Assembly: GCF_002897295.1 (NCBI RefSeq)
Contig: NZ_BEXF01000024.1
Coordinates: 29,505-93,504 of the forward strand
Length of the DNA: 64,000 nt
Direction: 5' to 3'
DNA from: Brevibacillus reuszeri
Lineage (GTDB): Bacteria > Bacillota > Bacilli > Brevibacillales > Brevibacillaceae
The notes under the pieces are model-generated. The model had not been told where the DNA came from. It saw nothing but the letters and a program-made list of their open reading frames with translations, and ran no database searches. This document shows, piece after piece, positions 1-7,709 of the stretch (the first letter of the stretch is position 1; each line of letters starts with the position of its first letter). Both the position numbers and the translations under genes were made by a program.

Positions 1-185
1 TGAAAACGAATGTAAGCAGAAAAACCGCGTAATCTGAATACCGTATCAAAATCGGGTGCATGCGAGCCTACAACAGTAGCAATCATCAATGCCTGACTCA
101 CCGCTGGATCATTCCCAGCAAGTGTAGTCGCGTGTGCCAATCCAGCCAACGTCACGCCAAACAAGAGATGACTACCCGTATCCAT
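1..185 (-). CDS. yfhP: YfhP-like membrane metal-dependent hydrolase (partial, N-terminus only)
   Basis: Only the first 61 codons lie inside the window. The reading frame begins with MDTGSHLLFGVTLAGLAH and continues with a VGSHAPDFDTVFRL motif. Its His and Asp residues match the start of the YfhP/DUF457 family of multi-pass membrane metal-dependent hydrolases. A strong ribosome-binding site (AGAGGGGG) precedes the ATG at 183-185. In Bacillus, YfhP is known as a regulator-like membrane protein of unclear chemistry. The assignment rests on this N-terminal motif, so the name is moderately secure and the C-terminal part cannot be judged. Confidence 0.72.
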   Translation of the reverse strand, partial: MDTGSHLLFGVTLAGLAHATTLAGNDPAVSQALMIATVVGSHAPDFDTVFRLRGFSAYIRF

Positions 186-325
186 TATGATACCCCCTCT
201 GCTTTGTCATAAGGTGATCCTTTCACCTTCACTCTACTCGCAAATCACTTTCAATCGATAAATCGCAGGTAAAGGTTTTTCGAAGATTATCGGTGAGATC
301 TTTACGATATTTACATGAATGAAAT

Positions 326-357
326 GAAAAAACCTCCCGAACCTAGTCCTGGGAGGC
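326..357 (-). terminator. Rho-independent terminator after the PepSY-like gene
   Basis: Read leftward, the arms CCTCCC and GGGAGG enclose a 12-base loop and are followed by a run of six T. It lies about 55 bases beyond the stop codon of the secreted protein gene. Confidence 0.8.
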
Positions 358-412
358 CCTTACGATTTCCTCTTTTTAGAATGCCTGATTACGCCAATGA
401 AAAGTATACTGT

Positions 413-1426
413 CTAATTGATCAAACCGTTTTCCGGCGTAACGGTGAAATCATAGAAGACACCTTTTTTATTGATAGATGCGATTACAGTCGGTTTTCCC
501 TTTTTCGTAAACGTATACTCATTGTATTTAGACGAGACAGTGTATCCGCTCAAATCAAGGTTGAATACTTTTTTCATCATGGGGTTCACAGCAACAATCG
601 CCTTTTCTTTTGTATAGAAAGGTTTAGCAAACACCTTCGGAATGTCTTCATCCGAAACATAGTTGTCATTACTAAACTCGTTGAAAATGGTTGCAGAAAC
701 GACTTTTCCTGTTTTTGCCCCTATAATAATGCTGTATGTCCGACTACTATCCATAAAGCTCCATACTTGATCCCAATGTCTTTGTGTATCTTTTACAAGA
801 GTTACGTCCGGGAGTAACACTTGTGTATTTCCGTTAGAAAGCGACTTCAGTGTCTTGTGCGCTGTCTCGACCACTTTGGCATTCATTTGTTGGGCTGTAT
901 ACCTCAGAGAAGCCGTGTTGACTTTCCCAGTCTGGGCGTCAATGCTTACCGAAACATCTTTCCCATTAAATTGCCAATCGTTTTCTTTTTCCCAGTTGAT
1001 TCGCTCGACTGAATCAATCACATAGGCACGTTTTGCATCCATCCCTTTCAACGTACTTGTAACTGTGTTTTGCAGATTGGCAGCTACTTCGTTGAACTTG
1101 AGCGTTACTTTTACAAATACGACTTTTCCCTCTTTCTTGGTAACCAGGACCTCTCCCCTGCTGTCTTTTGCGGAAATCACCCAGCAATCAGCATTCTCTC
1201 CGCTAATTCGATCCAGTTCGATGGGTATACCACTTGCCTGCTTTTGCATCGCTTGCCTGGCCGCTTCTACGACGTTTTTATCCAACTGAGCGAGAGTCTT
1301 CATTTCTGCTTTTACAGCTTCACCCTGACCAGCTGCGTACACAGGTGTCTCCATGTTGGCAAACGGGGATGCTGCGGCCAACAGCAATGCCACCATGCTT
1401 ACAGCTACTATCATTTGTTTTTTCAT
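413..1426 (-). CDS. Secreted protein with PepSY/YcdB-like repeats
   Basis: The protein has 337 residues. Residues 1-31 form a Sec signal peptide: MKKQ, a hydrophobic stretch, and an Ala-rich end near PVYA. The mature part contains two similar beta-rich segments (about 60-180 and 195-260) ending in IDAQTGKV and IGAKTGKV turns. This is the pattern of PepSY and YcdB/YcdC domains, which often act as protease inhibitors or sporulation-associated extracellular proteins. No catalytic motif is visible. It is monocistronic, with its own terminator. The domain family is inferred from the repeated turn; the function is unknown. Confidence 0.7.
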   Translation of the reverse strand: MKKQMIVAVSMVALLLAAASPFANMETPVYAAGQGEAVKAEMKTLAQLDKNVVEAARQAMQKQASGIPIELDRISGENADCWVISAKDSRGEVLVTKKEGKVVFVKVTLKFNEVAANLQNTVTSTLKGMDAKRAYVIDSVERINWEKENDWQFNGKDVSVSIDAQTGKVNTASLRYTAQQMNAKVVETAHKTLKSLSNGNTQVLLPDVTLVKDTQRHWDQVWSFMDSSRTYSIIIGAKTGKVVSATIFNEFSNDNYVSDEDIPKVFAKPFYTKEKAIVAVNPMMKKVFNLDLSGYTVSSKYNEYTFTKKGKPTVIASINKKGVFYDFTVTPENGLIN

Positions 1427-1492
1427 GTGTCATTCTCCCTTTCTGCTTCCGAATCACTTATTTGATCCAGCTGAACGGATTTTGTGACACAT

Positions 1493-1532
1493 AAAAAACA
1501 GTCGCCGCAGAGGAATCCTGCAACAACTGTTT
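1493..1532 (-). terminator. Terminator of the diguanylate cyclase gene
   Basis: On the minus strand an imperfect stem starting AACAGTTGTTGCAGG pairs with CTCTGCGGCGACTGTT and runs into TTTTTT, 35 bases after the stop codon. Confidence 0.8.
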
Positions 1533-1567
1533 AAAAGCAAGCAGCTCCAAACGTATCGGATAGCACC

Positions 1568-3151
1568 TCAACCCTTGGCTATTTCCGTTCTGTTTCTTCC
1601 TGTTTTTTTCGCGTCATATAATGCCACGTCAGCCAAATGCAACAGGTCTTCAGCCGAATCCGTATGCGAAGGATAGTGCGCGATGCCTTGTGACACGGTT
1701 ATTGTCTGTCCGATGGGATTGGTACTCACCTCTAACGTATGCCGAATTCGTTCTGCCACTTGATAAGCCTCTTCAGCACTAGCATGTGAAACCAATGCAA
1801 CGAACTCTTCCCCTCCGAAACGACAGCATACATCGCCTGACCGCAGCGACGCAGAAACAATTTGGGCAAAATGCTTCAGCACCTCGTCTCCAGACTGATG
1901 ACCATAGGTGTCATTGATCGATTTAAAGCGATCAAGGTCCATCAAAATTACAGAAAAAGAGGCTTGCTCCTCCACCCATTGCTGCATGGTTGCTTCGAAC
2001 GTTCTTCGGTTGGTTAATCCTGTCAGTGGATCCGTCCTGGCGTCATGTGCCAATTGGTCTGTCTGTTTTTTCATATCTGTTAATGCATAGCTAATGGCGC
2101 GTGTTAACAGCTCAGCCTCGCGATTCCAATGCTGCTTTCCTTCAGAGAGTTGGACCTCTTCTCTTCCTGCCTTGCTTACGAGATCAGCCAGGGAAACAAA
2201 AGGTTTTGCAACTCTGCGCGCAAGCCAAATAACGACGAGCATTAATAATAAAAATGGCGGCAGCATATATAGCAAAATGGAGGTCAAATGCCGATTTAAT
2301 TGTTCATAGACGGCACTGATCGGCGACACGACTACGACGCCCCAGCCATTCTCTGGAACCTTCACGTAAGCAGATAATACCGTCTCTCCCCTCAAGTTGA
2401 CCATCTGTTCATATCCACTTTTCCCTTGAATCAGCTTGCGTACGGCTTGATTCTCACTGATGTCCTCTCCGATCCGCCTTGTATCACGATGGAACAACAA
2501 ATGACCGTCAGACCCTACAATATAAAAAGAAGAATCTAGCTCGTCGGTCGGGTTGCTCCCAAAAATCGTATTCAATATGTTGTTCTCTTGCAGATAGATT
2601 GTTCCTGCGATAACCCCCCTGTAGATTCCTTCTTTATCGAATATGGGCTCGCTGATCAGTACGATTAGACGTTTAGTATTAACAGTTAGATAAGGTTTGG
2701 AGATATAAGGCTTTTTTACTGCTAATGCTTCTTTCGCTGTTTCCGTGGTAATATACTTCCCTGCTGTACCAATAGAGGCGGGAGACACATATCGAACAAG
2801 CCCAGTTTCATCCACCACTGTAATCGAATTAAAATAGTTGTTTGTATGGCGGATCAATTCTAGTTTAGAATATCCTTCCTCTGCGGACATTGTATTTGAA
2901 AAGAGGTTCGCAGAATAGTGCAAGCTGCTCCGCATGGATTTGATCAAAGAGTCAATCGTGTGACTCATTTTGATTGCACTCGTGTGATTCAAGGTCAATG
3001 TCGTGTTTATCAGTGCTTGTTTTTTGGATTGGTAGGAGGAGATGAGAAGAATCGTAACAGTCAGAGCAACAGATATAGAAACAAGCCCAGTTAACAGCGT
3101 GACCAGGCTAATTTTGTTCCCTTGTTTCTTCTTTCTTTGTAAGACAGGCAT
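1568..3151 (-). CDS. Membrane-bound diguanylate cyclase (dCache-HAMP-GGDEF)
   Basis: This 527-residue protein should make cyclic di-GMP from two GTP in response to an extracellular signal. A first membrane helix (about residues 14-37) is followed by a long extracytoplasmic double-Cache-like sensor, a second helix near residue 290 and a HAMP-like linker. The C-terminal GGDEF domain has the active signature RFGGEEF and, five residues before GGEEF, an RxxD product-inhibition site (RSGD). It should therefore be catalytically active and feedback-inhibited. The start was placed at the ATG at 3149-3151, after an AAGGGGG ribosome-binding site, not at the upstream in-frame codon at 3202. No EAL or receiver domain is present. 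The inducing ligand is unknown. Confidence 0.9.
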   Translation of the reverse strand: MPVLQRKKKQGNKISLVTLLTGLVSISVALTVTILLISSYQSKKQALINTTLTLNHTSAIKMSHTIDSLIKSMRSSLHYSANLFSNTMSAEEGYSKLELIRHTNNYFNSITVVDETGLVRYVSPASIGTAGKYITTETAKEALAVKKPYISKPYLTVNTKRLIVLISEPIFDKEGIYRGVIAGTIYLQENNILNTIFGSNPTDELDSSFYIVGSDGHLLFHRDTRRIGEDISENQAVRKLIQGKSGYEQMVNLRGETVLSAYVKVPENGWGVVVVSPISAVYEQLNRHLTSILLYMLPPFLLLMLVVIWLARRVAKPFVSLADLVSKAGREEVQLSEGKQHWNREAELLTRAISYALTDMKKQTDQLAHDARTDPLTGLTNRRTFEATMQQWVEEQASFSVILMDLDRFKSINDTYGHQSGDEVLKHFAQIVSASLRSGDVCCRFGGEEFVALVSHASAEEAYQVAERIRHTLEVSTNPIGQTITVSQGIAHYPSHTDSAEDLLHLADVALYDAKKTGRNRTEIAKG

Positions 3152-3335
3152 CGGATGCCCCCTTGTTTTCAGGATGGAGCTGTTTACTATACTTGCTAGC
3201 AATATTGGAAAACGCGATAATATTTCGTCATCATCTTGTTACAAACAAAAATCAGTCTAACACTCGCCGATATCCCTTTCAAGCATATAGAAAAGAGTAA
3301 GCGCTTTCTGTTGACTCGAATTAATTTTTATCGAT

Positions 3336-3366
3336 AAAAAACGAAAACCACCTCCTTCAGGTGGTT
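3336..3366 (-). terminator. Terminator after the hxlR gene
   Basis: Read leftward, ACCACCT-GAAGG-AGGTGGT forms a compact hairpin followed by TTTTCGTTTTTT, about 35 bases after the HxlR stop. Confidence 0.8.
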
Positions 3367-3400
3367 GTGTTTGGATACCGTTTTGGATTGACATAGATTC

Positions 3401-3736
3401 TTACTGGTTTTGCATGTGCTTTCCCCATTTTGCTAGAGATTGCAGCGACGGTACCAAATCCTTTCCTGCTTCCGTCAGCGAGTACTCCACTCTCGGGGGG
3501 ATTTCCATATACTGCTTGCGTGTGATTAACCCGTAATCCTCCATTTCCTTCAGTGCCTGCGATAGCATCATGTTGGTAATTCCATCTATATTGCGCTTCA
3601 ATTCGTTGTAGCGTAAGGTCTCGTTTTTCCACAAAGCCCAAATAATAGGCAGTCTCCATTTTCCTCCAATGATGCTCAGGGCAAAGGTTAATGGACAATC
3701 TCTTATATTTTTATATCCCGTTTCTTCCTGTTTCAA
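3401..3736 (-). CDS. HxlR-family winged-helix regulator
   Basis: The protein has 111 residues, the usual size for HxlR/MarR-like regulators. It shows the family hallmarks: an N-terminal Cys in DCPLTFALSIIGGKWRLPII, the recognition-helix region GITNMMLSQALKEMEDYGLI, and the wing with PPRVEYSLTEAG. HxlR proteins bind DNA as dimers and often sense thiol or electrophile stress through the N-terminal Cys. Translation starts at a TTG codon (3734-3736) with AAAGGAG eight bases upstream. It is divergent from the acetyltransferase gene at 3865, and a palindrome lies between the two genes. The natural target is inferred to be that neighbour and itself. Confidence 0.88.
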   Translation of the reverse strand: MKQEETGYKNIRDCPLTFALSIIGGKWRLPIIWALWKNETLRYNELKRNIDGITNMMLSQALKEMEDYGLITRKQYMEIPPRVEYSLTEAGKDLVPSLQSLAKWGKHMQNQ

Positions 3737-3757
3737 TTGAAACGCTCCTTTACTCAG

Positions 3758-3782
3758 TTTTTCCTTACTTAGTAAGAAAAAA
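3758..3782. promoter_or_regulatory. Putative HxlR operator between divergent genes
   Basis: An inverted repeat CTTAC-TTA-GTAAG (3764-3776), flanked by T-rich and A-rich arms, lies just upstream of hxlR and about 85 bases before the divergent acetyltransferase. HxlR-type regulators typically bind such short AT-rich palindromes next to their own gene. The assignment is by position and symmetry only. Confidence 0.5.
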
Positions 3783-3864
3783 CTGCATACTTGTTATCGC
3801 TTCCCTATGTCCTATACTAATACCCATGATGAACAAAGTGCTGAAAAAGAAGGGGTAATTTTCT

Positions 3865-4416
3865 ATGAACATAAACTATGAATGGATACCCGAGGAAAAC
3901 ATCGAATGCTGTAGAGAGCTGTGTAATGAATTGATGGCGTTCCGGAAATCAAAGACACAGGTCAGCCCAGAACGATTTGACAGCATGAATTTTGACACCC
4001 GGATGGTCCCCTCTGTCCAAAAAGCCCTCCACAACCATATTATCGTTGCGAAACACGATGACAACATTGTAGGGTATGTCTATTCCAACATCTCTCCTAA
4101 AGAAGCCTATGACAACGAGTTCGCTACTTTTTTTGATCTTTCTACCGTGAACGGAAAGAATGTGGGATGTTTATCTCAATTCTATATCAAAGAAGCGTAT
4201 AGACAATACGGAATTGGATCAACTCTCTTTGATAGGTCGATGGAATGGCTGAAGCAATTTGAGGATATTCATGATTACTTTATCTTTGTTTCCAATGGCA
4301 ATCATAACGCCTTGGAATTTTATAAACGCAAGGGCTTTGCTGTTAGTCATGAGATATTGGATGGGTTTATCACCGTTTTGCGGAGTTCGAGGAGAGAGAA
4401 TCAAAGGTATGAGTAG
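3865..4416 (+). CDS. GNAT-family N-acetyltransferase
   Basis: This 183-residue protein should transfer an acetyl group from acetyl-CoA to a small amine or a protein N-terminus. The acetyl-CoA binding motif appears as LSQFYIKEAYRQYGIGSTLFDRSMEWL (residues about 103-129). The C-terminal motif B contains NHNALEFYKRKGF. It is transcribed divergently from hxlR, with a putative operator between them, so it may be induced when the regulator is inactivated. The substrate cannot be read from sequence. Confidence 0.85.
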   Translation: MNINYEWIPEENIECCRELCNELMAFRKSKTQVSPERFDSMNFDTRMVPSVQKALHNHIIVAKHDDNIVGYVYSNISPKEAYDNEFATFFDLSTVNGKNVGCLSQFYIKEAYRQYGIGSTLFDRSMEWLKQFEDIHDYFIFVSNGNHNALEFYKRKGFAVSHEILDGFITVLRSSRRENQRYE

Positions 4417-4420
4417 AATA

Positions 4421-4451
4421 TACCCCCCACTTCTTGGTGAGGGGCTTCTTA
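4421..4451 (+). terminator. Weak terminator after the acetyltransferase
   Basis: CCCCC pairs with GGGG around CACTTCTTGGTGA and is followed by CTTCTT. The T-run is poor, so efficiency is uncertain. Confidence 0.4.
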
Positions 4452-4490
4452 CACTATCTACTCAAAGGGGAATATTCAGGAGGCGCACTA

Positions 4491-5531
4491 TTATTCAGAT
4501 TTGAATTCAATCACTTGCAATACTTTTGGCTCAATCTCTTTTAACATTTGTGCATTTGAAGCATTGCTTTTCGGAACTTCGCCGTTCTTTTCACCTTGAA
4601 TTTGTGAATCAACCTGTGTTTTTGCAATGACATCAATCACTTGTTGTTTCGAGACATTTTTAGAGGCTGCAACCTCTACAACTGATTTCCCTTTTGCTAA
4701 TTCTTCTTTCAATTCTGTTCCACTCATTTTTAGTAGAGAAAACAGTTTTTCATCATTTAAAAAGGCATCGGCAAAATAATCAGGCTTACCATTTGTAGTG
4801 AAGAAACCTTCTACTTTCGTGTTTGAAGGTGTGGTCTCCCCGCCGATCAGAGAAGCACTGATGGAATTGCCCTGAACAAATACTTGGTAGTACGGTGCTG
4901 TCGATCCCTTTTTGGTGTAATTCAGCATAAACGTTTTTTGATCCGGGTTCTCCATTTGCTCCATAGCAAACTCGTACTCTTTGCTGCTGCCGTACATTTT
5001 ATCAATGAGATTATCTACCTTAGCCTTGATCTCCTGTTCGTTTAAATCAGAAAGTGGCTTCTCCTTCGGCTCCCAATTCTCTTGAATCACATGTTCAATC
5101 GCACCAGTAGTACCATTTGTATGAAGGGAAATCTTTTTGCCGGTGCCGCCTTTTTCCTGCAGAGTAATACTTGTTTGGACACCTTGAACATTGCTTGCAT
5201 CGATAATCTCAAAGGATTTCGTTTCAGGAAATGCGCTATGCAGCTTCTCAAGTGTTGCATTCCCAATCTCATCCACTTTGACTTGTTCAGCAGTCAGTGG
5301 TGTTCTCGTAAGCATTTCTATCACGGCAGGGGCCGCAAATGCTGCCGTCGGAATCAAAAATGCAGCAGCAACAATTCCACCAATTAATCGTTTTTTCATG
5401 GTTTTTTCGCTCCTTTTTTGTTGCAAATAGTGAGAATAGGATTGTTCGATTCGTTTGGAAATGGCCGGTGGGCACTCCATCGTTTCTGCTTTTTCGTGCA
5501 GATGTTCACGAACTTTGCGTTCAATAGTCAT
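4491..5531 (-). CDS. Anti-sigma factor-like membrane protein paired with the ECF sigma factor
   Basis: With the start at 5529-5531 the protein has 346 residues: a cytoplasmic N-terminus of about 46 residues, one transmembrane segment (IGGIVAAAFLIPTAAFAAPA), and a long extracytoplasmic domain. That is the topology of ECF anti-sigma factors. The start codon lies inside the end of the sigma gene (11-base overlap), so the two are translationally coupled. The extracellular part resembles DUF3600-type domains by general pattern only. It has no HxxxCxxC zinc motif, so redox sensing of the ZAS type is unlikely. Confidence 0.75.
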   Translation of the reverse strand: MTIERKVREHLHEKAETMECPPAISKRIEQSYSHYLQQKRSEKTMKKRLIGGIVAAAFLIPTAAFAAPAVIEMLTRTPLTAEQVKVDEIGNATLEKLHSAFPETKSFEIIDASNVQGVQTSITLQEKGGTGKKISLHTNGTTGAIEHVIQENWEPKEKPLSDLNEQEIKAKVDNLIDKMYGSSKEYEFAMEQMENPDQKTFMLNYTKKGSTAPYYQVFVQGNSISASLIGGETTPSNTKVEGFFTTNGKPDYFADAFLNDEKLFSLLKMSGTELKEELAKGKSVVEVAASKNVSKQQVIDVIAKTQVDSQIQGEKNGEVPKSNASNAQMLKEIEPKVLQVIEFKSE

Positions 5532-6096
5532 TGATCTGTTCCATCCTTTCTGGGGGGAGATTCCATAATTTTTTTCGAAGCGCCTGGAGCCCGGCATGAT
5601 ATCTGGACTTGACTGTACCCAGTGGAATATCCAGTAATGTTGCGATTTCCTCGAGTGTATAGTCGTGATAAAAGCGGAGGATAATCACCATTCTCTGCTT
5701 GTCAGTCAGCTTTTTGATTGCCTGCGATATCATTTGGTTCGTCCCATCCATCAACACGTCAGGTTGATCCCAATGAGACTCTTCCCGAGAGAAAGCACGG
5801 ATGCGTTCAAAAATTCGGAACCTCCGCCAGCTCTTGACCCGAAATCTCTGCACTTGGCGGATAACCAAGCCGTGTAGCCAGAAATGAAATGGTCGGTTGG
5901 TATCGTAGTTGGCAAGCGAGGTCCACATTTGCATATAGATCTCATTCATGACATCTTCCCGATCCTGCTGGTGATCCACCAGAAAGGAGACTGTCCGATA
6001 GACGTCCTGAAAGGTAGCATCATACAGCTCATGAAACGCCTGTTGATTACCATCCTTCATTTCCGTAAGTAATTGGTACATATATTCACTTTGCAT
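5521..6096 (-). CDS. ECF-type RNA polymerase sigma factor
   Basis: This 191-residue protein has region 2 (FHELYDATFQDVYRTVSFLVDH with DREDVMNEIYMQMW, about residues 20-55) and region 4 (LTDKQRMVIILRFYHDYTLEEIATLLDIPLGTVKSR, about 128-165). Regions 1 and 3 are absent, as in ECF (group IV) sigma factors. It should direct core RNA polymerase to stress promoters when released from the anti-sigma factor encoded immediately downstream with overlapping codons. The specific stress is not visible. Confidence 0.9.
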   Translation of the reverse strand: MQSEYMYQLLTEMKDGNQQAFHELYDATFQDVYRTVSFLVDHQQDREDVMNEIYMQMWTSLANYDTNRPFHFWLHGLVIRQVQRFRVKSWRRFRIFERIRAFSREESHWDQPDVLMDGTNQMISQAIKKLTDKQRMVIILRFYHDYTLEEIATLLDIPLGTVKSRYHAGLQALRKKLWNLPPERMEQINDY

Positions 6097-6132
6097 TCAG
6101 AGGGCCCTCCTGAGTAAGCAGCTTACACCCTA

Positions 6133-6160
6133 TATTGCCTCTATATCAGAAAAAGGTTCG
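6133..6160 (-). promoter_or_regulatory. Possible autoregulatory ECF promoter
   Basis: On the minus strand, 55 bases upstream of the sigma gene, GAACCTTTTT (6150-6159) resembles the AAC-centred -35 element of many Bacillus ECF promoters. The -10 element is not clear, so this is only a candidate. Confidence 0.3.
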
Positions 6161-6198
6161 GTGTTTTTGATTTTTTTTTGCAGGTCGGACCATGATCA

Positions 6199-6226
6199 TA
6201 AAAAAACACCGCTCTCTGGCGGTGCG
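6199..6226 (-). terminator. Terminator of the GGDEF-like regulator gene
   Basis: Read leftward, CACCGCC-AGAGA-GCGGTG is followed by seven T. It lies 28 bases after the stop codon. Confidence 0.85.
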
Positions 6227-6253
6227 AAATGCGTCTAAAACGTTGCTCCTCAA

Positions 6254-7549
6254 TTAGATTAATAGCTTATACAGCGCTCGTGGTCTGCCTTTATGGTAGG
6301 GTTGTTCTTCCCCAGAAATCTCAGCAAATTGACTGTCCACCAGCTTTTTCAGAAGCCGCTCTGAGGTTCGTTTGCTTACTTGAAGATAGTTTGCCAAGTC
6401 ATTTGCTGAAAAGATTTGATTCTGTCTGAGGTCAATAAAATTCATCATTTTCGTAATGGCCGATACGCTCACACCTGTTTTTTTCGCGATCATTAGCGTT
6501 TGATCATCTTGACTCTGCAATTGGAACATCTTCGTTACGGACTTGTTCAACGGACCGATCACTTGCTTGTCCTCTGTCACGATAAACGCAGCATGCTCCC
6601 CCATTTTCTTCGCGTGGTAGAGTCCAATATGAGCATGCTCCTCCGCCTCTACTGCTGTCAACCCAAATCCAAATCCAAAATGAATCGGTGTGTTATGCAG
6701 CCTTACCAATTGATCGATCAAAGGAAAAACTCGATAATCCTCGGTAATTTGCTGAATACCACCCTTGGTTCCATACATAATGAAGGTATTTCGATCGATC
6801 ATCTTGAGCGAGGCATTCATTTTTTGGGAAAACTTCATCAGGAGGTCCTGCATTTGTTTCCATACCTGCTCATCCAAGACTTCTTTTCCTTGTTGATCCG
6901 CGTTAATTTGGATGATTCCAGTCGCAATCTGCGATTTTTTGCTGAGCAAAAGTTCCCCTTCTGTCACTGCCCTTTGCAGCGTATCGAGAATATTTTTGTG
7001 CGGGATGATCACACGAAAGCTCGGGATGTTTTTCTTTTGCAGCTCGTCAAAAACCGATTGCACGCTCGTCAGTACAAAATCGACATTTCCTGACTCCCAA
7101 TTGTGCTGATGAAACGCGACCATCTCTTGTGTAATATAATGATGGTCCGTGTAGATGAACTCTTTTATAAAAATGTTCTCCGGCTCAATCGACAGTTCAC
7201 TTAGAATATTCGTCACGATTTCGCGTCGAGGAATATCTATGGACAAGCGGGTCGGCGGAATTTTTCTATGGTGCGTAACGTAATTGAGCGACACGCTAAA
7301 CGCGAGCTCATCTGTGGGAATATACATAGCCAGCAAGCCGCGTTCTTCTATTTTTTGCTTCCCCAAATAATAAGGGATGGGTCCTGTGAACAAGAAAACA
7401 TCGTTGTTGATGGCTTCATCGATCAACTGTTCACTGTCTTCCGGACGATCGTACACGTAGGGACGAATATGTACTTGCTCATGTGTATTTGAACTAATTA
7501 CTTTTTGAACCATATTTTTGGTCCCTATCACTGCAACGCGAATTTCCAT
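6254..7549 (-). CDS. Transcriptional regulator with degenerate GGDEF-like core and C-terminal wHTH
   Basis: The protein has 431 residues. The N-terminal part (about 1-180) looks like an alpha/beta sensor (VAVIGTKNMVQKVIS...DVFLFTGPIPYYLG). The central part (about 190-330) has the outline of a nucleotide-cyclase/GGDEF fold, ending in GFGFGLTAVEAEEHAHIGLYHAKKMG written in pieces FGFGLTAVEAEEHA and GLYHAKKMG, but it lacks a GGDEF signature. The C-terminus (about 350-431) carries HTH-like sequence (SANDLANYLQVSKRTSERLL). AGGAGG lies six bases before the ATG. It follows the CapA operon but is separated from it by a terminator. It probably controls that operon; the family name is not recognised. 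Confidence 0.7.
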   Translation of the reverse strand: MEIRVAVIGTKNMVQKVISSNTHEQVHIRPYVYDRPEDSEQLIDEAINNDVFLFTGPIPYYLGKQKIEERGLLAMYIPTDELAFSVSLNYVTHHRKIPPTRLSIDIPRREIVTNILSELSIEPENIFIKEFIYTDHHYITQEMVAFHQHNWESGNVDFVLTSVQSVFDELQKKNIPSFRVIIPHKNILDTLQRAVTEGELLLSKKSQIATGIIQINADQQGKEVLDEQVWKQMQDLLMKFSQKMNASLKMIDRNTFIMYGTKGGIQQITEDYRVFPLIDQLVRLHNTPIHFGFGFGLTAVEAEEHAHIGLYHAKKMGEHAAFIVTEDKQVIGPLNKSVTKMFQLQSQDDQTLMIAKKTGVSVSAITKMMNFIDLRQNQIFSANDLANYLQVSKRTSERLLKKLVDSQFAEISGEEQPYHKGRPRALYKLLI

Positions 7550-7651
7550 TCCTGTCCTCCTGAACCCAACACAATGATAATTGTACTTTCATATTTACCA
7601 ATGAAGAACAACTTTTGCAAGAAATATTCGGACCAATCAAGAGAAAGGTAG

Positions 7652-7691
7652 AAAAAGCCAGTGATACTTGTCCATAGAGTACCACTGGCTT
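7652..7691 (-). terminator. Terminator of the M20-permease-bla-capA operon
   Basis: Read leftward, AAGCCAGTG and CACTGGCTT enclose a loop of about 20 bases and are followed by TTTTT, 18 bases after the CapA stop. Confidence 0.85.
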
Positions 7692-7709
7692 GCCTATGAT
7701 TATTCGTTG

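Noticed and set aside
3357..3698. Second minus-strand frame overlapping hxlR
   Set aside because: It overlaps the hxlR frame, which has clear family motifs, and runs into the terminator.
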